A stretch of 64,000 bases of DNA from Siphonodentalium dalli (Eukaryota > Mollusca > Scaphopoda > Gadilida > Siphonodentaliidae). The stretch lies in the NCBI GenBank assembly GCA_032622095.1, contig CP136069.1, positions 181,899,122 through 181,963,121 of the forward strand, in the 5' to 3' direction. The notes under the pieces were generated by a model. The model saw only the letters and a program-made list of their open reading frames with translations, had not been told where the DNA came from and did no database searches. Positions within the stretch are counted from its first letter, which is position 1, and every line of letters starts with the position of its first letter. This document shows, piece after piece, positions 12,366-23,558 of the stretch. The position numbers were made by a program, and so were the translations under genes.

Positions 12366-12609
12366 ATTCACTGGAATAATCCATTTTTAAAATTGGGTAT
12401 GAAGGATAGCTCGGGAATCAAACTTTACTACGAACCAAAAGTTCGGCCGAATGACATCGTAAATTTACTGGTTGGTCAGACGTACCTGCGGATTGGTCCG
12501 GACGATAAACGTAAGGAATTCAAGGGCGGATGTGCGTCAGAATGCTCACGGAAAGCAATGAACGGGCCTTTGCAAATCTCTGGTATTTTGAACCACATGC
12601 ATTATAAAG
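12366..12609 (+). CDS. DBH/MOXD1-like monooxygenase, exon spanning the Cu_H to Cu_M domain junction
   Basis: Bounded by TTGCAG|ATT and AAAG|GTAAGT. Starts on a codon boundary and ends with one base, compatible with both neighbours. IHWNNP at the start supplies the third histidine of the first copper site (VHYHNP in vertebrate DBH). DSSGIKLYYEPKVRPND is the most recognisable family segment. A Cys-x3-Cys (GCASEC) corresponds to the family's disulfide region, and the exon closes with ILNHMHYKG, whose HMH is the His-x-His pair of the second copper site (H-x-H in DBH/PHM). The palindrome at 12166–12278 lies just upstream. Confidence 0.9.
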
Positions 12610-13488
12610 GTAAGTAATCGCAATATGCGGTCAGAATGCTTACGGTTGTGGAGTTTTTGCCGACCGCTGATAGATACACGCCCATAATGATCAAGCGCCC
12701 TAGAGCTGTAGTCGGACAACTCAGCACGGAGGACAAAGTCGGCGCGGATGACAAAGTCGGCACGGGGCGTCAGTAGTTAAATAATTACACATACGATGAA
12801 GAAATGTGATTGGCAGACATCTTGACGCAGATTAAGAATAGAATAGAATAGAATATCTAATGCAATACACCAGATATATAGGCAGTTGCAAGTTACATAA
12901 TGAGTTAAAACTTAAAACATGCAAATATAAACGAACATAAATTGTGTTCAATATAAATGTTTGATGCAATGCATCGTCATTCGACGACCACCAATAACTT
13001 CTAAGGTTTATCTATATAATATACTAAACTTTCAAAGACCCCCATTCTGAGAAAGAAAACCCGGATTATGTTGCATATGGTATTTATAATTTTGCATCAT
13101 CATTTCTCATAATCGTTTGAAATTTTTCACTATCGCTCATTTTGAAAATTCACCCTTATTTTCTTGAATATCTCGAAATAGTCTTGCCCTGAGATCAGAG
13201 TATGCACTACACTCGATAACAAAATGATATTCAGTTTGGTTTAAACAATATTTTATTTCATCCCAAAATTATATAATTATAAAACATGACGCATGAATAG
13301 AAAACTAGAAGGGAGGAAGAGGATTAATTTTTGCAACAAGCATCAGATGCTTATATAGAGCCATCTCCTCAGACAGGAATAGATTACATATAGTGTTCAG
13401 TGAGAAGTGGAAGTCAAGATTAAGTGAGAGGAAGAGATACATAGCATGGTAAGAAGATTAATGAACTGATGGATTACAGTTGGGTGAG
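12610..13488. other. Intron 3, first part, nothing recognised
   Basis: Begins with a consensus donor. GGACAAAGTCGGC is repeated near 12730–12765 and AGAAT is repeated five times near 12833–12860. Otherwise AT-rich sequence without ORFs or repeats I can identify. Confidence 0.4.
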
Positions 13489-13898
13489 AAGTTGAGAACA
13501 GAGGGAAAAAAAGCAATTAACACATATATTTACAATGATCACTACCCTTATGCATGTTATTGTTTTACATAGGAAAATTTAAAACTATTTGTGTCGAGTG
13601 GAGTCAATAGTTTGCCAGTACCTGATATTCAGTTTCAACACGTGCCTAAGAAGTTGAGAACAGAGGGAAAAAAAGCAATTAACACATATATTTACAATGA
13701 TCACTACCCTTATGCATGTTATTGTTTTACATAGGAAAATTTAAAACTATTTGTGTCGAGTGGAGTCAATAGTTTGCCAGTACCTGATATTCAGTTTCAA
13801 TACGTGCCTAATCCCACATTGTACACAATCTGTTTACACTAATCCCACATTGTACACAATCTGTTTACACTAATCCCACATTGTACACAATCTGTTTT
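13489..13898. repeat. Tandem duplication (2 x 162 bp) followed by 3 x 31 bp
   Basis: The 162-bp unit starting AGAAGTTGAGAACAGAGGG occurs twice, from 13489 and from 13651, almost unchanged (CAACACG versus CAATACG at the end). It leads into three copies of a 31-bp unit, TAATCCCACATTGTACACAA and following bases, between 13808 and 13898. The near-identity suggests a young duplication. Confidence 0.85.
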
Positions 13899-14606
13899 GA
13901 ACTGGATTGTTTGGTTGTGTTTGACTACCTTTCTCTATTTCCAAATTGTGATTAACCCTTTACCCAACAAACCGGCCAAAACCGGCCAAATCAAGCTTCA
14001 ACAGCCTAAAATATCTTCGGTCTGTCTCAATAAAACCATACAAATATGGATATCATTGGAACCGGCTCATTGACCACATTGTGATGGTTATAGTTATACC
14101 CTGTGCCAATGCATTCTCTTATATATGCGAGTCGACCATAGGTCGCCTCGCATATATAAGAGAATGCATTGGCCTAAAAAAAATCTTTTTTTAACACTTT
14201 TTACCATTTTTCTTACATTCTTTAACAATTTTATAATTTTTAATGTGTTAAGCCAATGCATTCTCTTATATATGCGAGGCGACCTATGGTCGACTCGCAT
14301 ATATAAGAGAATGCATTGGCACAGGGCCCTTCTGTTGGGTAAAGGGTTAATAATACGAACTCTTGTAAACATTTCTCGCGCTACGTGGCACCGTGTATAT
14401 GCGAGGAAATGCTCCATTATATATTTATCCTTAAAGGATCTATAGGTACGAGGCTTATTTTCTCCAAACGATTTTTCATCATCGTATATATCGTGTATAA
14501 ATTTCTCGACATGTCTTGATTTCAAATCATTCGCTATATATTTGTCATTTACAATTAGTTTTCCGATGTCATTAACTTTTATGTTATATGTTGCTAAAAT
14601 TTGCAT
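13870..14606 (-). pseudogene. Possible ORF split by a MITE insertion
   Basis: On the minus strand a frame starting at an ATG (14604–14606) runs through charged sequence (KVNDIGKLIVNDKYIAND, then HVEKFIHDIYDDEKSFGENK) to 14351, where the MITE at 13952–14350 begins. If the MITE and one TTAA are ignored, the same frame continues from 13951 to a TAG at 13870–13872. The end of the frame lies in the 31-bp tandem unit, which weakens the case. I recognise no domain. It could be chance; at about 118 codons it is only modestly longer than expected in AT-rich DNA. Confidence 0.25.
13952..14350. mobile_element. TTAA-flanked MITE (piggyBac-like), copy 2
   Basis: Nearly identical to 1025–1424: TTAA at 13952–13955 and 14347–14350, termini CCCTTTACCCAACA and its exact reverse complement, hairpins at about 14105–14174 and 14252–14321. 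The left third contains CCGGCCAAAACCGGCC. High identity between two copies 13 kb apart implies recent mobility, so an autonomous source should exist elsewhere in the genome. Confidence 0.8.
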
Positions 14607-14889
14607 CCAAGTTGGGTATTATGCACTTTAGTGATTCAGAGAATGAATAAGAAAGTATACCTGTGTCTTTATTTGCGAAATTCTACTCATATATTTGAAA
14701 AGCTGAACAATCGCGTCATTGGTGATTGGGAACCGACCTAACTCGGCTCTGGAAGCATAGTTAGATGCTTTCTGGTTTATATATTAAGATGTTCAAGTAA
14801 TCGGGAACTAGTTATATATCGGAACGGAAGAAATAAATTACTAACGATTGTTGCTAACATCAACATCTCTGCTCCGTGCCTGATTTCTT
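14607..14889. other. Intron sequence, nothing recognised
   Basis: Short AT-rich spacer between the MITE/ORF region and the 59-bp array. Confidence 0.4.
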
Positions 14890-15497
14890 TTATCGTGATT
14901 TCTCACACCAGCTCACTTCATTCGACTACAGACATCCACGCACGATCCTTCATCTGTGATTTCACACCCGCTTACTGATATCGACTAAAGACAACCGCGA
15001 ACGATCCTTCATCTGTGATTTCACACTCGCTTACTGATATCGACTAAAGACAACCGCGAACGATCCTTCATCTGTGATTTCACACTCGCTTATTGCTATC
15101 GACTAAAGACAACAGCGAACGATCATTCATCTGTGATTTCACACCCGCCTATACTGATATCGACTAAAGACAACCGCGAACGAACCTTAATCTGTTGTTG
15201 CACACCCGCTTACTGATATCGTCTAAAGACAACCGCGAACGATCCTTAATCTGTGATTTCACACCGGCTTACTGATATCGACTAAAGACAATCGCGAACG
15301 ATCTTTCATCAGTGATTTCACACCCGCTTACTGATATCGACTAAAGACAACCGCGAACGATCTTTCATCTGTGATTTCACACCCGCTTACTGATATCGAC
15401 CAAAGACAACCGCGAACGATCCTTAATCTGTGATTTCACACCCGCTTACTGATATCGACTAAAGACAACCGCGCACGATCCTTATTCTGTGATTTCG
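14890..15497. repeat. Tandem array of a 59-bp unit, about 10 copies
   Basis: Units contain CTGTGATTTCACACCCGCTT then ACTGATATCGACTAAAGACA. GATCCTT recurs at 14944, 15003 and 15062, giving a 59-bp period. The first copy (about 14890) and the last are the most diverged, the usual pattern for unequal-crossover arrays. It lies within intron 3. Confidence 0.85.
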
Positions 15498-16064
15498 TTA
15501 GCCACATATTGATTCTAGAGTACTTTTCTACGATGATTTCAATGGTGCCGGTATATTTTCAATAACTGGGACCTAGGATCATTTGTACTGGCCTGAAATT
15601 TGGGATTTAATGAGCCATTCTTATGACATTTGTGTTCGTAAACCTAATATTGTTTGACTTATATGCATGGACTCCACATGCATGTATCATGTCTGATATT
15701 TTCTACACCACTATGTGATGGGTTGGCCTTTAAGTAGATCTTGGCTGAAATTGAAGTTTAAACACATTATATAAAGACATACAGAGCAAGTTCATTTTGG
15801 CTAAATTGCTTTGAAAAGTACTGAAAATGTAATTCTATGAATAGCTAGAAAGCTACGACATTGAATATAGTTATATACAATAGTATGAATACGCGTACCA
15901 CCTCGCCATCGACTTGATGCACGCGTGATCAAGCTTTGCACACTTAGTTCTTGCTGTGTTTACACCATTTTTGTAGATATATGTATTTTAAGTTATACAT
16001 CCAGTTCAAAGATATGGACGGAGAGAATAAACTATGCTTGATTGACTTACTTTGTTGTTTTAAG
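15498..16064. other. End of intron 3
   Basis: No repeat or ORF recognised. The pyrimidine-rich ACTTACTTTGTTGTTTTAAG at 16045–16064 is the acceptor for the next exon. Confidence 0.4.
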
Positions 16065-16161
16065 GTCGTGAGGCTGTGATCAAGATCTATAGAAATGGAT
16101 CACTATATAAACAACTGGCTGAAGACACGGAGTATAAGTACGACAGTCCAAAACAGCACAT
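16065..16161 (+). CDS. DBH/MOXD1-like monooxygenase, short exon of the Cu_M domain
   Basis: Acceptor TTTTAAG|GTC and donor T|GTGAGT. The two leading bases complete the Gly codon of the HMHYKG-R motif, and the exon ends with two bases, matching the one-base start at 18214. Encodes REAVIKIYRNGSLYKQLAED followed by TEYKYDSPKQH. This aligns in position with the family's strand after the HxH motif (a V-x-R-D/N-G turn, then a 'D-x-x-Y' segment before the PGD loop). It is short and would be missed without the phase argument and the family pattern. Confidence 0.8.
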
Positions 16162-18213
16162 GTGAGTCATACGTCACACTGGGTTGAGGGGTCTTTGTTG
16201 CCAGTTTAATGTTTGAGTAGTCAACCATTGGAAAGAACGTTTTTTGTTTTGGTCGAGTTGTGTAACAAGCTCATTCTATTGATTGATGAATAACAGTGTA
16301 CATACGCCCGTACATCTCACGGCGTAAGCGCAATAACTCTAACAAAAACGTAATTCGATTTTTCTAAAAGTGTATGCTTAACCGAACATATTCTTGCGCA
16401 AATACGCACATAATCTACATAATTATGATGTGACATATCAATCCACAGAATACTGTGAAACAATTGGCTGCCACACACTTTGCCAGTTAGGCTGCATTTA
16501 CATTGCTGTAGATCTGTATACAGATCTGTGTGAAGTCACATGTCACATATTGCTGTGATTACAACATTATTACTGATAGTGAACGCCCGCTCATCAGTAC
16601 TCTGGTAATTGACAATTCGCTATGAGTCGTGTCAGTTCAGGCCAGACAAAAAAAATCAACCATCACCAGACCAATGCAGATTATTCTTACACCAGTTGAT
16701 AATGGTTATGCTATGCTTTTGCGGTCGCCCTGTTGTTCACTGAGTGTATTAAGGTATTACCAAACTCCAAGAAGAACAGATATTAATATGATATACTGTA
16801 TAGTAAACACTTTACATTAAGTACTTTGTGGCCACACACACCAGCACACACGTTCTCGCTTGCACCGTGTGAAATACATGAGTTGAAATGACAAAGAAAG
16901 ATTAAGCACATTCGCCAAGCCCGAGTAACAATTTATCAAATCAGATTGGCCTGGCGCAACGGCTCGGCGTTGATCGTGACTTATAACGGATACGATTTTT
17001 GCTCACACGAACGAATACCGTTTTCTTTCTGTGTGCATGTCTATATCAACCCGTTTACACTATAGTATGCGTGTAGAACTGTATACATATCTACAGCAAT
17101 GTAAGTGCACCCTTATGTTATTTCTCGATATCCTATTTTCCGGGAAGTTTCCCCGCTACAGAAATGACTGCTGCGCCGAGGGATCACTATACTAAACCGC
17201 GTGCCAAAACAACGTACATGGAAACTGTTCGATGCTTCCTACCATATAACATGCAATTTCGGTGCTGCATCATAATTCCCCCGGGTATGATTGTATTGAC
17301 AATAACCGTATTAGATGGTAATATGAGTGAACAAGTAACCAGACAAATCAACAAGATGGAACATTTTCAAATAAAGAAATGAAACACGGAAATTAAAACA
17401 AACTCCGATTTGTGCCACCGCTCGGTTTTTAGTTTAAACATATTTATATGTTTAAATTCAATAATACATAGGAAATAACACATATATTTGCATACAGACA
17501 ATGGGATTGGAGGACAAGTGCTGAAACCGCCCGGTGCCTGTCGATATGTGATCAGTTGCGACAAACAAAATCAAAATCGCTGAAATCCCGATCATCGATA
17601 AGCACAAGTTTTGAGTGACAGGTGTCCCTTTCAACTTCACATGTCTTTTTCGTTGGAAATAGTCTCAATGCTGTACGCTCGTTATACTTCTAACTTCTAC
17701 TTTTGTTGGTTTTCTTGTGAAATTACGGATTAAATTATAAGAAATAACTCTTGTTTCGATCAATTTTATGAGTTATAACCGAAAAGTTTAAAGATAAATT
17801 TTCTATAACTGCTCTATATACGCGTTACATAATTTATCTTCAAACTTCTCGGTTATAACTGCATAACCTTAATCGAAACAAAAGTTATTTCTTAAATGTA
17901 CATAATGTGATTGTTTGATTCTGAAACAATGGAGTCATAGCCGTTATTTCGTTTTATGGCGCGATCCAAAGTGAGACCACATGTTAAAGAGCGTACACCT
18001 GGAAAGTCGTGGGTTGCTTATTTGTGTCATTATACATATTGAGTCATCAAGTATTGTTTTCCATTGACTGGTAACATTGGCGGAGTGTCCACCTTGGAAT
18101 GTCCATCTGCACCACCCATCCTCAATCAAAGAAATTCCGTTGATATTCCCTCAAGTTGGAATTTTCCAATTGTCACCTAAAACGTTTTAACTATTGGAAT
18201 TGTCTCTTTGTAG
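16162..18213. other. Intron 4, with a foldback at 17739–17893
   Basis: 17739–17893 holds an imperfect inverted repeat whose arms begin AGAAATAACTCTTGTTTCGA and end with its diverged reverse complement. CCGTTATTTCG and GTCATTATxC words at 17938–18040 recur from about 11818–11900, so a small dispersed repeat is present twice. ORFs at 16629, 17164 and 17458 show no family features. The TTGTCTCTTTGTAG tract ends the intron. Confidence 0.5.
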
Positions 18214-18826
18214 AATCGATCCACCACTGGAGCTTCTCCCGGGCGACGACATACAGCTCACGTGCGTGTTCAGTGGCGAGGGGGCTTCGAAAATAGCTTT
18301 TTACGGCGACGCCACGGCTGATGAAATGTGTTTCAGCTTCCTGACGGTCTACCCTGCTAAAAATTTAGGCTGGCCAATATGTAGCACGTGGAAAAGTATT
18401 CCCGAATGCCGGATATTCGACAAAGTTTTACCTGACACACCACTATTTGGATGCAACCTTGCGACGTTCAAAACTGATACCGAGACACTGATGTCCAACG
18501 TAACGAGCTCCTGTCGAAGATTTGACGTATGCACACCTGACTGCATGGAGGCAACGGAGAATGTATACGAACACCCGTGTTTCCAGGGAGACGTGTGGGA
18601 CCACTTACGTTTAAGAAAATACTGGGAAATGTATGAATTTGTAAATAAGTTACAAACATGCGATTTTGAAATAAGATCCAAATCGGTGAAATGTCCAGTA
18701 TCTGCAGGAACTCCAATTGACATATCCAACGGAAGCCAACACCATCATGGCGGGAATGGTGGGATATATCCCACCATTCCCGCCATGATGGTGTTGGCTT
18801 CCGTTGGATATGTCAATTGGAGTTAG
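18214..18826 (+). CDS. DBH/MOXD1-like monooxygenase, terminal coding exon
   Basis: Opens with IDPPLELLPGDDIQLTCVFS, the PGD-x3-x-TC strand of the Cu_M domain. TADEMCFSF contains the Met (codon at 18324–18326) that is the third ligand of the second copper site (EEMC in DBH). Together with HH, IHW and HMH on earlier exons, all six copper ligands are present, so a catalytically competent core is expected. The rest is a Cys-rich C-terminal extension (CSTW, FGCNL, TSSCRRFDVCTPDC, HPCFQGD). The last part, from about GTPIDISNGSQHHHGG onward, is encoded by a 116-bp perfect palindrome (18709–18824). The TAG stop is at 18824–18826. The right palindrome arm gives a mildly hydrophobic tail (IPAMMVLASVGYV) that may not be the ancestral end. 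Confidence 0.85.
18709..18824. repeat. 116-bp perfect palindrome with no spacer, inside the last coding exon
   Basis: Every base from 18709 pairs with its partner back from 18824. The centre is between 18766 and 18767 in GGGATATATCCC. Left arm starts AACTCCAATTGACATATCC. The arms are identical as far as I can read, so the structure is either very recent, under gene conversion, or an assembly/library fold-over artefact. It supplies the final 39 codons and the stop. Confidence 0.9.
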
Positions 18827-18921
18827 GTTTAAAGATACCCTGTCCGATTTGATGCCATCAACCACCATAAATATGTACGTTGTCTATCCCAGACATACAT
18901 GTGACTGGACCCACGAGTAAA
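18827..18921. other. Putative 3' UTR of the monooxygenase gene
   Basis: Follows the stop codon. No AATAAA signal is seen before the next mobile element begins at 18922, so the polyadenylation site is not located. Confidence 0.3.
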
Positions 18922-19184
18922 TTAATCGCTCCATGACTGGAGTTTCGAGAAATATTGCGAAAACCCTGTGCCAATGCACTCTCTTATATATGCGAGTCTC
19001 CCATGGGAGCCTCGCATATATCAGAGAATGCACTGGTTTATATCATGTGGAGGTAAATATTGTCACGCCAATGTATTCTCTTATCTGTGGGAAGCTCCCT
19101 ATGGGCGACTTGAACATATAAGAGAATGCACTGGCACATGATCTTTAATGCTGCACCAGCGCAATTCCGCCACGAAAGGGTTAA
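18922..19184. mobile_element. Diverged hairpin-bearing element, third outer type, copy 1
   Basis: TTAA at 18922–18925 and 19181–19184. The right terminus ends CGCCACGAAAGGG before TTAA; the left one has decayed. Two hairpins (about 18969–19034 and 19062–19134) have arms GCCAATGCACTCTCTTATAT, clearly the same module as in the MITE at 1025. ATGCTGCACCAGCGCA near the right end returns at 19973–19988 in the next copy. Confidence 0.6.
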
Positions 19185-19762
19185 TATGAGTTTTTGTACT
19201 GACAGATATCAACATTCAAAAGTTTTAACACGTTTTATATTTTTGTCAGCCTGAAATTTGAATGGTCGACTATTATAAAAACGTTCACGATTGTGTCGCC
19301 CAAAAGCCATTGGTAATAAACAGCCTTCTTCGTTATGAGCTATTTTATTATTTTCGACGTATTACTTATGGATGCATTGTTGCATTTCGTGGATGCCTGT
19401 TGCAAGATAACTTTCAATTTCAAATTGGCTGAGCGGCGTCAAATCAGACGGGCTATCTTTAAACATATTTCCAATATATATTTAGTGCTCCAGGTAAATT
19501 TAGTTAAGATTCTATATTTAATATATAAAACAAGAAGATCGAAACAAGAGGTGCCACCCGAAAAAACACTATCGCGTTTTATATTGAATTTTATGTCCAT
19601 TAATTTGCATATAATTTCGATGTTTTGTAAAGACAGTAACAATTCACTTTCTGATTTTTGAATTAAAAACGACATCTGATATAAATGTATATATATTTGT
19701 ATATGTCAAGTGTGTATGTAATTTGTTTTCTCAACATTTTATCGGAACAAAGCAGCAAACTA
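19185..19762. other. AT-rich intergenic sequence
   Basis: An ORF at 19335–19661 on the plus strand encodes a Leu/Ile/Phe/Lys-rich peptide without a recognisable domain and is overlapped by an antisense ORF. I see no reliable feature here. Confidence 0.35.
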
Positions 19763-20000
19763 TTAACCCTTCCATGCGTGGAAGTCCGTGAAATTGTGCG
19801 AAAACCCTGTGCCAATACATTCTCTTATGTCTTATACATGTAGGGAGCCTCGTAAAATATAAGAGAATGCTTTTACAATAGTTACCTTGTAAGCCAGTGC
19901 ATTCTCTTGTATATGCCAGGCAACCCACTTGAGACTAGCATATATAAGGAAATACACTGGAACATTATAGTTTATGCTGCACCAGCGCAGAACTTTTCCC
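19763..20000. mobile_element. Diverged hairpin-bearing element, third outer type, copy 2
   Basis: Left end TTAACCCTTCCATGCGTGGA; the right TTAA is not preserved. Both hairpins are recognisable but decayed (about 19810–19870 and 19890–19955), and the ATGCTGCACCAGCGCA tail matches the 18922–19184 element. Substitutions are much more frequent than in the 1025/13952 pair, so this is an older copy. Confidence 0.5.
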
Positions 20001-20522
20001 GTAGTCACAGACTCAAATCAACTCGCTGACATAGATGTAGTGCGTAATAAGCACCTCTTTTACGTTTCAGTTCGGCCGTGGTGTTTAGTTCAACAATAGT
20101 GCGCAATATACAATGTATCTATGAGTGTGACATCTATGTTAGAGTTATGTCCCGTCACTCGGGATCGTCCAAATCAAAGATATGTTAGGAACGCTGGTCC
20201 GAATACTCATTGGAGGTCAAACCGATTATAGCCGAATACCTTTCTGCATGACTTGGTGGATCTTCAAAACTGAGATTTATAAAATTGTAATTAAAAGACC
20301 ACAGTTATTATAAGCATTATTCCCTGTTGTTGCAATTACCAATTTGATGATAGCGAGTACCTACATTACTCCTGAACTTACAGACATGACATTTGCATGG
20401 GTCTGACAAGGTGTGTTATTCGACACAATGGAACGGTATGGACACTCATCGTGCAAACATGGTTAGAACTTATGGGTGAGAATAACTGCTCGCCGGCAAC
20501 CGCTCATGTTCATAGTTCATCA
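20001..20522. other. Intergenic sequence, nothing recognised
   Basis: No ORF above background, no repeat noticed. Confidence 0.4.
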
Positions 20523-21815
20523 AAGTTACATATGTGACATGCTTTATAGGGCTGTTATATACAAAGTTACATATGTGACATGCTTTGTAAGGCTGTCATA
20601 TACACGTACTTGACAATATGACTGGTATGCCGTTAACATGTGACATGCTTTGTAAGGCTGTCATATACACGTACTTGACAATATGACTGGTATGCCGTTA
20701 ACATGTGACATGCTTTGTAAGGCTGTCATATACACGTACTTGACAATATGACTGGTATGCCGTTAACATGTGACATGCTTTGTAAGGCTGTCATATACAC
20801 GTACTTGACAATATGACTGGTATGCCGTTAACATGTGTCATGCTTTGTAAGGCTGTTATATACATGTACTTGACAATATGACTGGTATGCCGTTAACATG
20901 TTTCATGCTTTGTAAGGCTGTTATATACATGTACTTGACAATATTACTGGTATGCCGTTAACATGTGTATGCTTTGTAAGGCTGTTATATACATGTACTT
21001 GACAATATGACTGGTATGCCGTTAACATGTGTATGCTTTTTAAGGCTGTTATATACATGTACTTGACAATATTACTGGTATGCCGTTAACATGTGTCGTG
21101 CTTTGTAAGACTGTCATATACACGTACTTGACAATATGACTGGTATGCCGTTAACATGTTTCATGCTTTGTAAGGCTGTTATATACATATACTTGACAAT
21201 ATGACTGGTATGCCGTTAACATGTGTCGTGCTTTGTAAGGCTGTTATATACATATACTTGACAATATGACTGGTATGCCGTTAACATGTGTCATGCTGTG
21301 TAAGGATGTCATATACATGTACTTGACAATATGACTTGGATGCCGTTAACATGTGACATGCTTTGTAATAAGACTGTCATATACACGTACTTGACAATAT
21401 GACTGGTATGCCGTTAACATGTGTCATGCTTTGTAAGGATGTCATATACATGTACTTGACAATATGACTTGGATGCCGTTAACATGTGTCATGCTTTGTA
21501 ATAAGACTGTCATATACACGTACTTGACAATATGACTGGTATGCCGTTAACATGTGTATGATTTGTATGGATGTCATATACACGTACTTGACAATATGAC
21601 TGGTATGCCGTTAACATGTGTATGATTTGTAAGGATGTCATATACACGTACTTGACAACATGACTGGCATGCCGCTAACATGTGTATGATTTGTAAGGAT
21701 GTCATATACACGTACTTGCCAACATGACTGGTATGCCGTTAACATGTGTATGATTTGTAAGACTGTCATATACATGTACTTGACAATATGACTGGCATGC
21801 CGTTAACATGTGTAT
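20523..21815. repeat. Satellite array of a 65-bp unit, about 19 copies
   Basis: The unit includes ATGCTTTGTAAGGCTGTCAT, ACGTACTTGACAATATGACT and GGTATGCCGTTAACATGTG. TGCTTTGTAA recurs at 20581, 20646 and 20711, a 65-bp period. Early copies (20581–20840) are almost identical; later ones carry shared variants (GTAATAAGACTG, TGTATGATTTGT), indicating local homogenisation in blocks. The first units near 20531 are truncated. Confidence 0.9.
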
Positions 21816-22060
21816 GATCTGCTTTTGTGCTCTAAATTCCGTACTCTCATTTTTGAAAACTGCAATTTTACCTTCAATTAGCACTAATTCATCAGAAATA
21901 GAAGACACATGATAATGACACATTTAGTTAAGTTTTCAGATAGAGCATACCAGTGGCAAATTTAATAAAATGCATCCCATATTTGGGGGAAAAAACCGCG
22001 AAATATGAGGGGAACTAACTTCTTAAGGTGTTTATTGTTCACATTTTCCAATGTATATTT
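21816..22060. other. Spacer between satellite and MITE
   Basis: No feature seen. Confidence 0.4.
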
Positions 22061-22516
22061 GTGACCCGCCATATCAAATCCAGTCGCAAGTCGGGATTTT
22101 TTTACCCTGTGCCAATGCATTCTCTTATATATGCGAGTCGACCATAGTCGCCTCGCATATATAAGAGAATGCATTGGCCTAACAATTTTTTAGAATTTTA
22201 ATAATTTTTTCTTGTATTCTTTAACAATTTTATAATTTCACCCATACAGAGCCCTAGACAAACAGGAGCCAGACGACACTCTTCTATATGCTTCTATATA
22301 TGTGTGGGGCTCCCTGCAGGGTAATGGATGTTTTTTATTTTATGTCCTAAAAATTGTAAGAAACATTTATTTAAAAAAAATGATAAAAAATTGTTAGGCC
22401 AATGCATTCTCTTATATATGCGAGGCGACCTATGGTCGACTCGCATATATAAGAGAATGCATTGGCATAAGGTAAAAAAAATCCGACTTACGACTTGATT
22501 TGATATGGCGGGTCAC
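22061..22516. mobile_element. MITE with about 46-bp terminal repeats and two hairpins (fourth outer type)
   Basis: Left end GTGACCCGCCATATCAAATC, continuing to GGGATTTTTTTACC; the right end is its near reverse complement, finishing at 22516. Just inside lie the same double-hairpin module as at 1025 (about 22111–22178 and 22398–22467) and a spacer with a CTTCTATATGCTTCTATATA motif. The target duplication is uncertain (TT or none). Confidence 0.75.
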
Positions 22517-23558
22517 ATTTTGTTTATTTTTGATTTTCAATTAATGTAACCTCCACATGTTGAACCAAGGAGAGTACTATTCATTGTTTAGACACTGTAC
22601 ATGATGTGTAAATCTTTTAAATCATATAATGTCTACTAAAGTCTAAGTGTCAAATAGAGTTGTTGTTGCATATCACTCCTTCCCCAAAGAGGTGGTGAAG
22701 ACGGGCCCGATTTGCATATCTGTTTTGTATTCCGATGTCTTTAAGAGGCCCTAATATTCTTGGCATCGTCAATGATGTTGTATCATTTCTCTGAAATGTT
22801 GGATTTATTTGGAGGTATGACATAATAATCAACGGAGGTATAACATAATAGGATGAGTCGAGAGAACAATCAACGGGAGATTCTGTCATTATCGGAAATG
22901 ATAATTTCCTAGTTATATTCCACCAACAGGAACAGCAAATGTGGCCATTGTTAGAACATGACAACATTTTGTGATTGGATATGTGTTTTAAAACACTTTA
23001 AACGGACATGGTCCATTTAAGCATTCAAATTATGTCGTTGTAATTTGGAAAGAGGTATAACATGGATAGACACATACACGCAATATAGTCTGGTCGTTGA
23101 GACTCGATTTAGATGTGAACCTAGAACAAATTGTTGACAAGCTGTTTTGGTGTCATTTTGTCGGGCAGAATCTGGGGAATAATATATCCAAAATCCGCTG
23201 AAATCAGTCCAGTCAATCTGATTTAAAGAAACACCCAAAACGTGAACAAATTGCTACGCAATGATTATTGGTGTGTTTGAATGTGAATATATACCCATAT
23301 AATAACATAACCAAAATCCCAATGAATCCCAGGTTTGGGTAAAAAATCAGGAATTTGTAAACAAAAATGGTGAACATTGAGACGATTGTAAGGCGAACTC
23401 TATTAAATAGATAGCAAGCTGTTTTTTATGTTATTTTGTCGGGCAGAATATGGGGAACAATATATCCAAAATTGGCTTTGGTGAAAATTGTCTAAATATC
23501 TTTGAAATGGGGTCCTATTTATGTTTTGTTTGTGTCAATTTTGCATTTCCTTATTAGT
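22517..23558. other. Intergenic sequence with a diverged local duplication
   Basis: 23113–23195 (ACAAATTGTTGACAAGCTG, then TTGTCGGGCAGAATCTGGGG) is echoed at 23410–23475 and, inverted, at 27216–27310. It is therefore a dispersed repeat. ORFs at 22650 and 23017 on the minus strand overlap it and look incidental. Confidence 0.45.

Noticed and set aside
14125-14445. ORFs containing repeated 'HWPK/YKRMHW'-type peptides (also 1330, 11313, 21962, 18933)
   Set aside because: They are readings of the MITE hairpins, present on both strands because the hairpins are palindromic.
14890-15497. Regular 59-bp periodicity suggesting a CRISPR-like array
   Set aside because: The whole unit repeats with no unique spacers, and the context is a eukaryotic intron; it is a plain tandem array.
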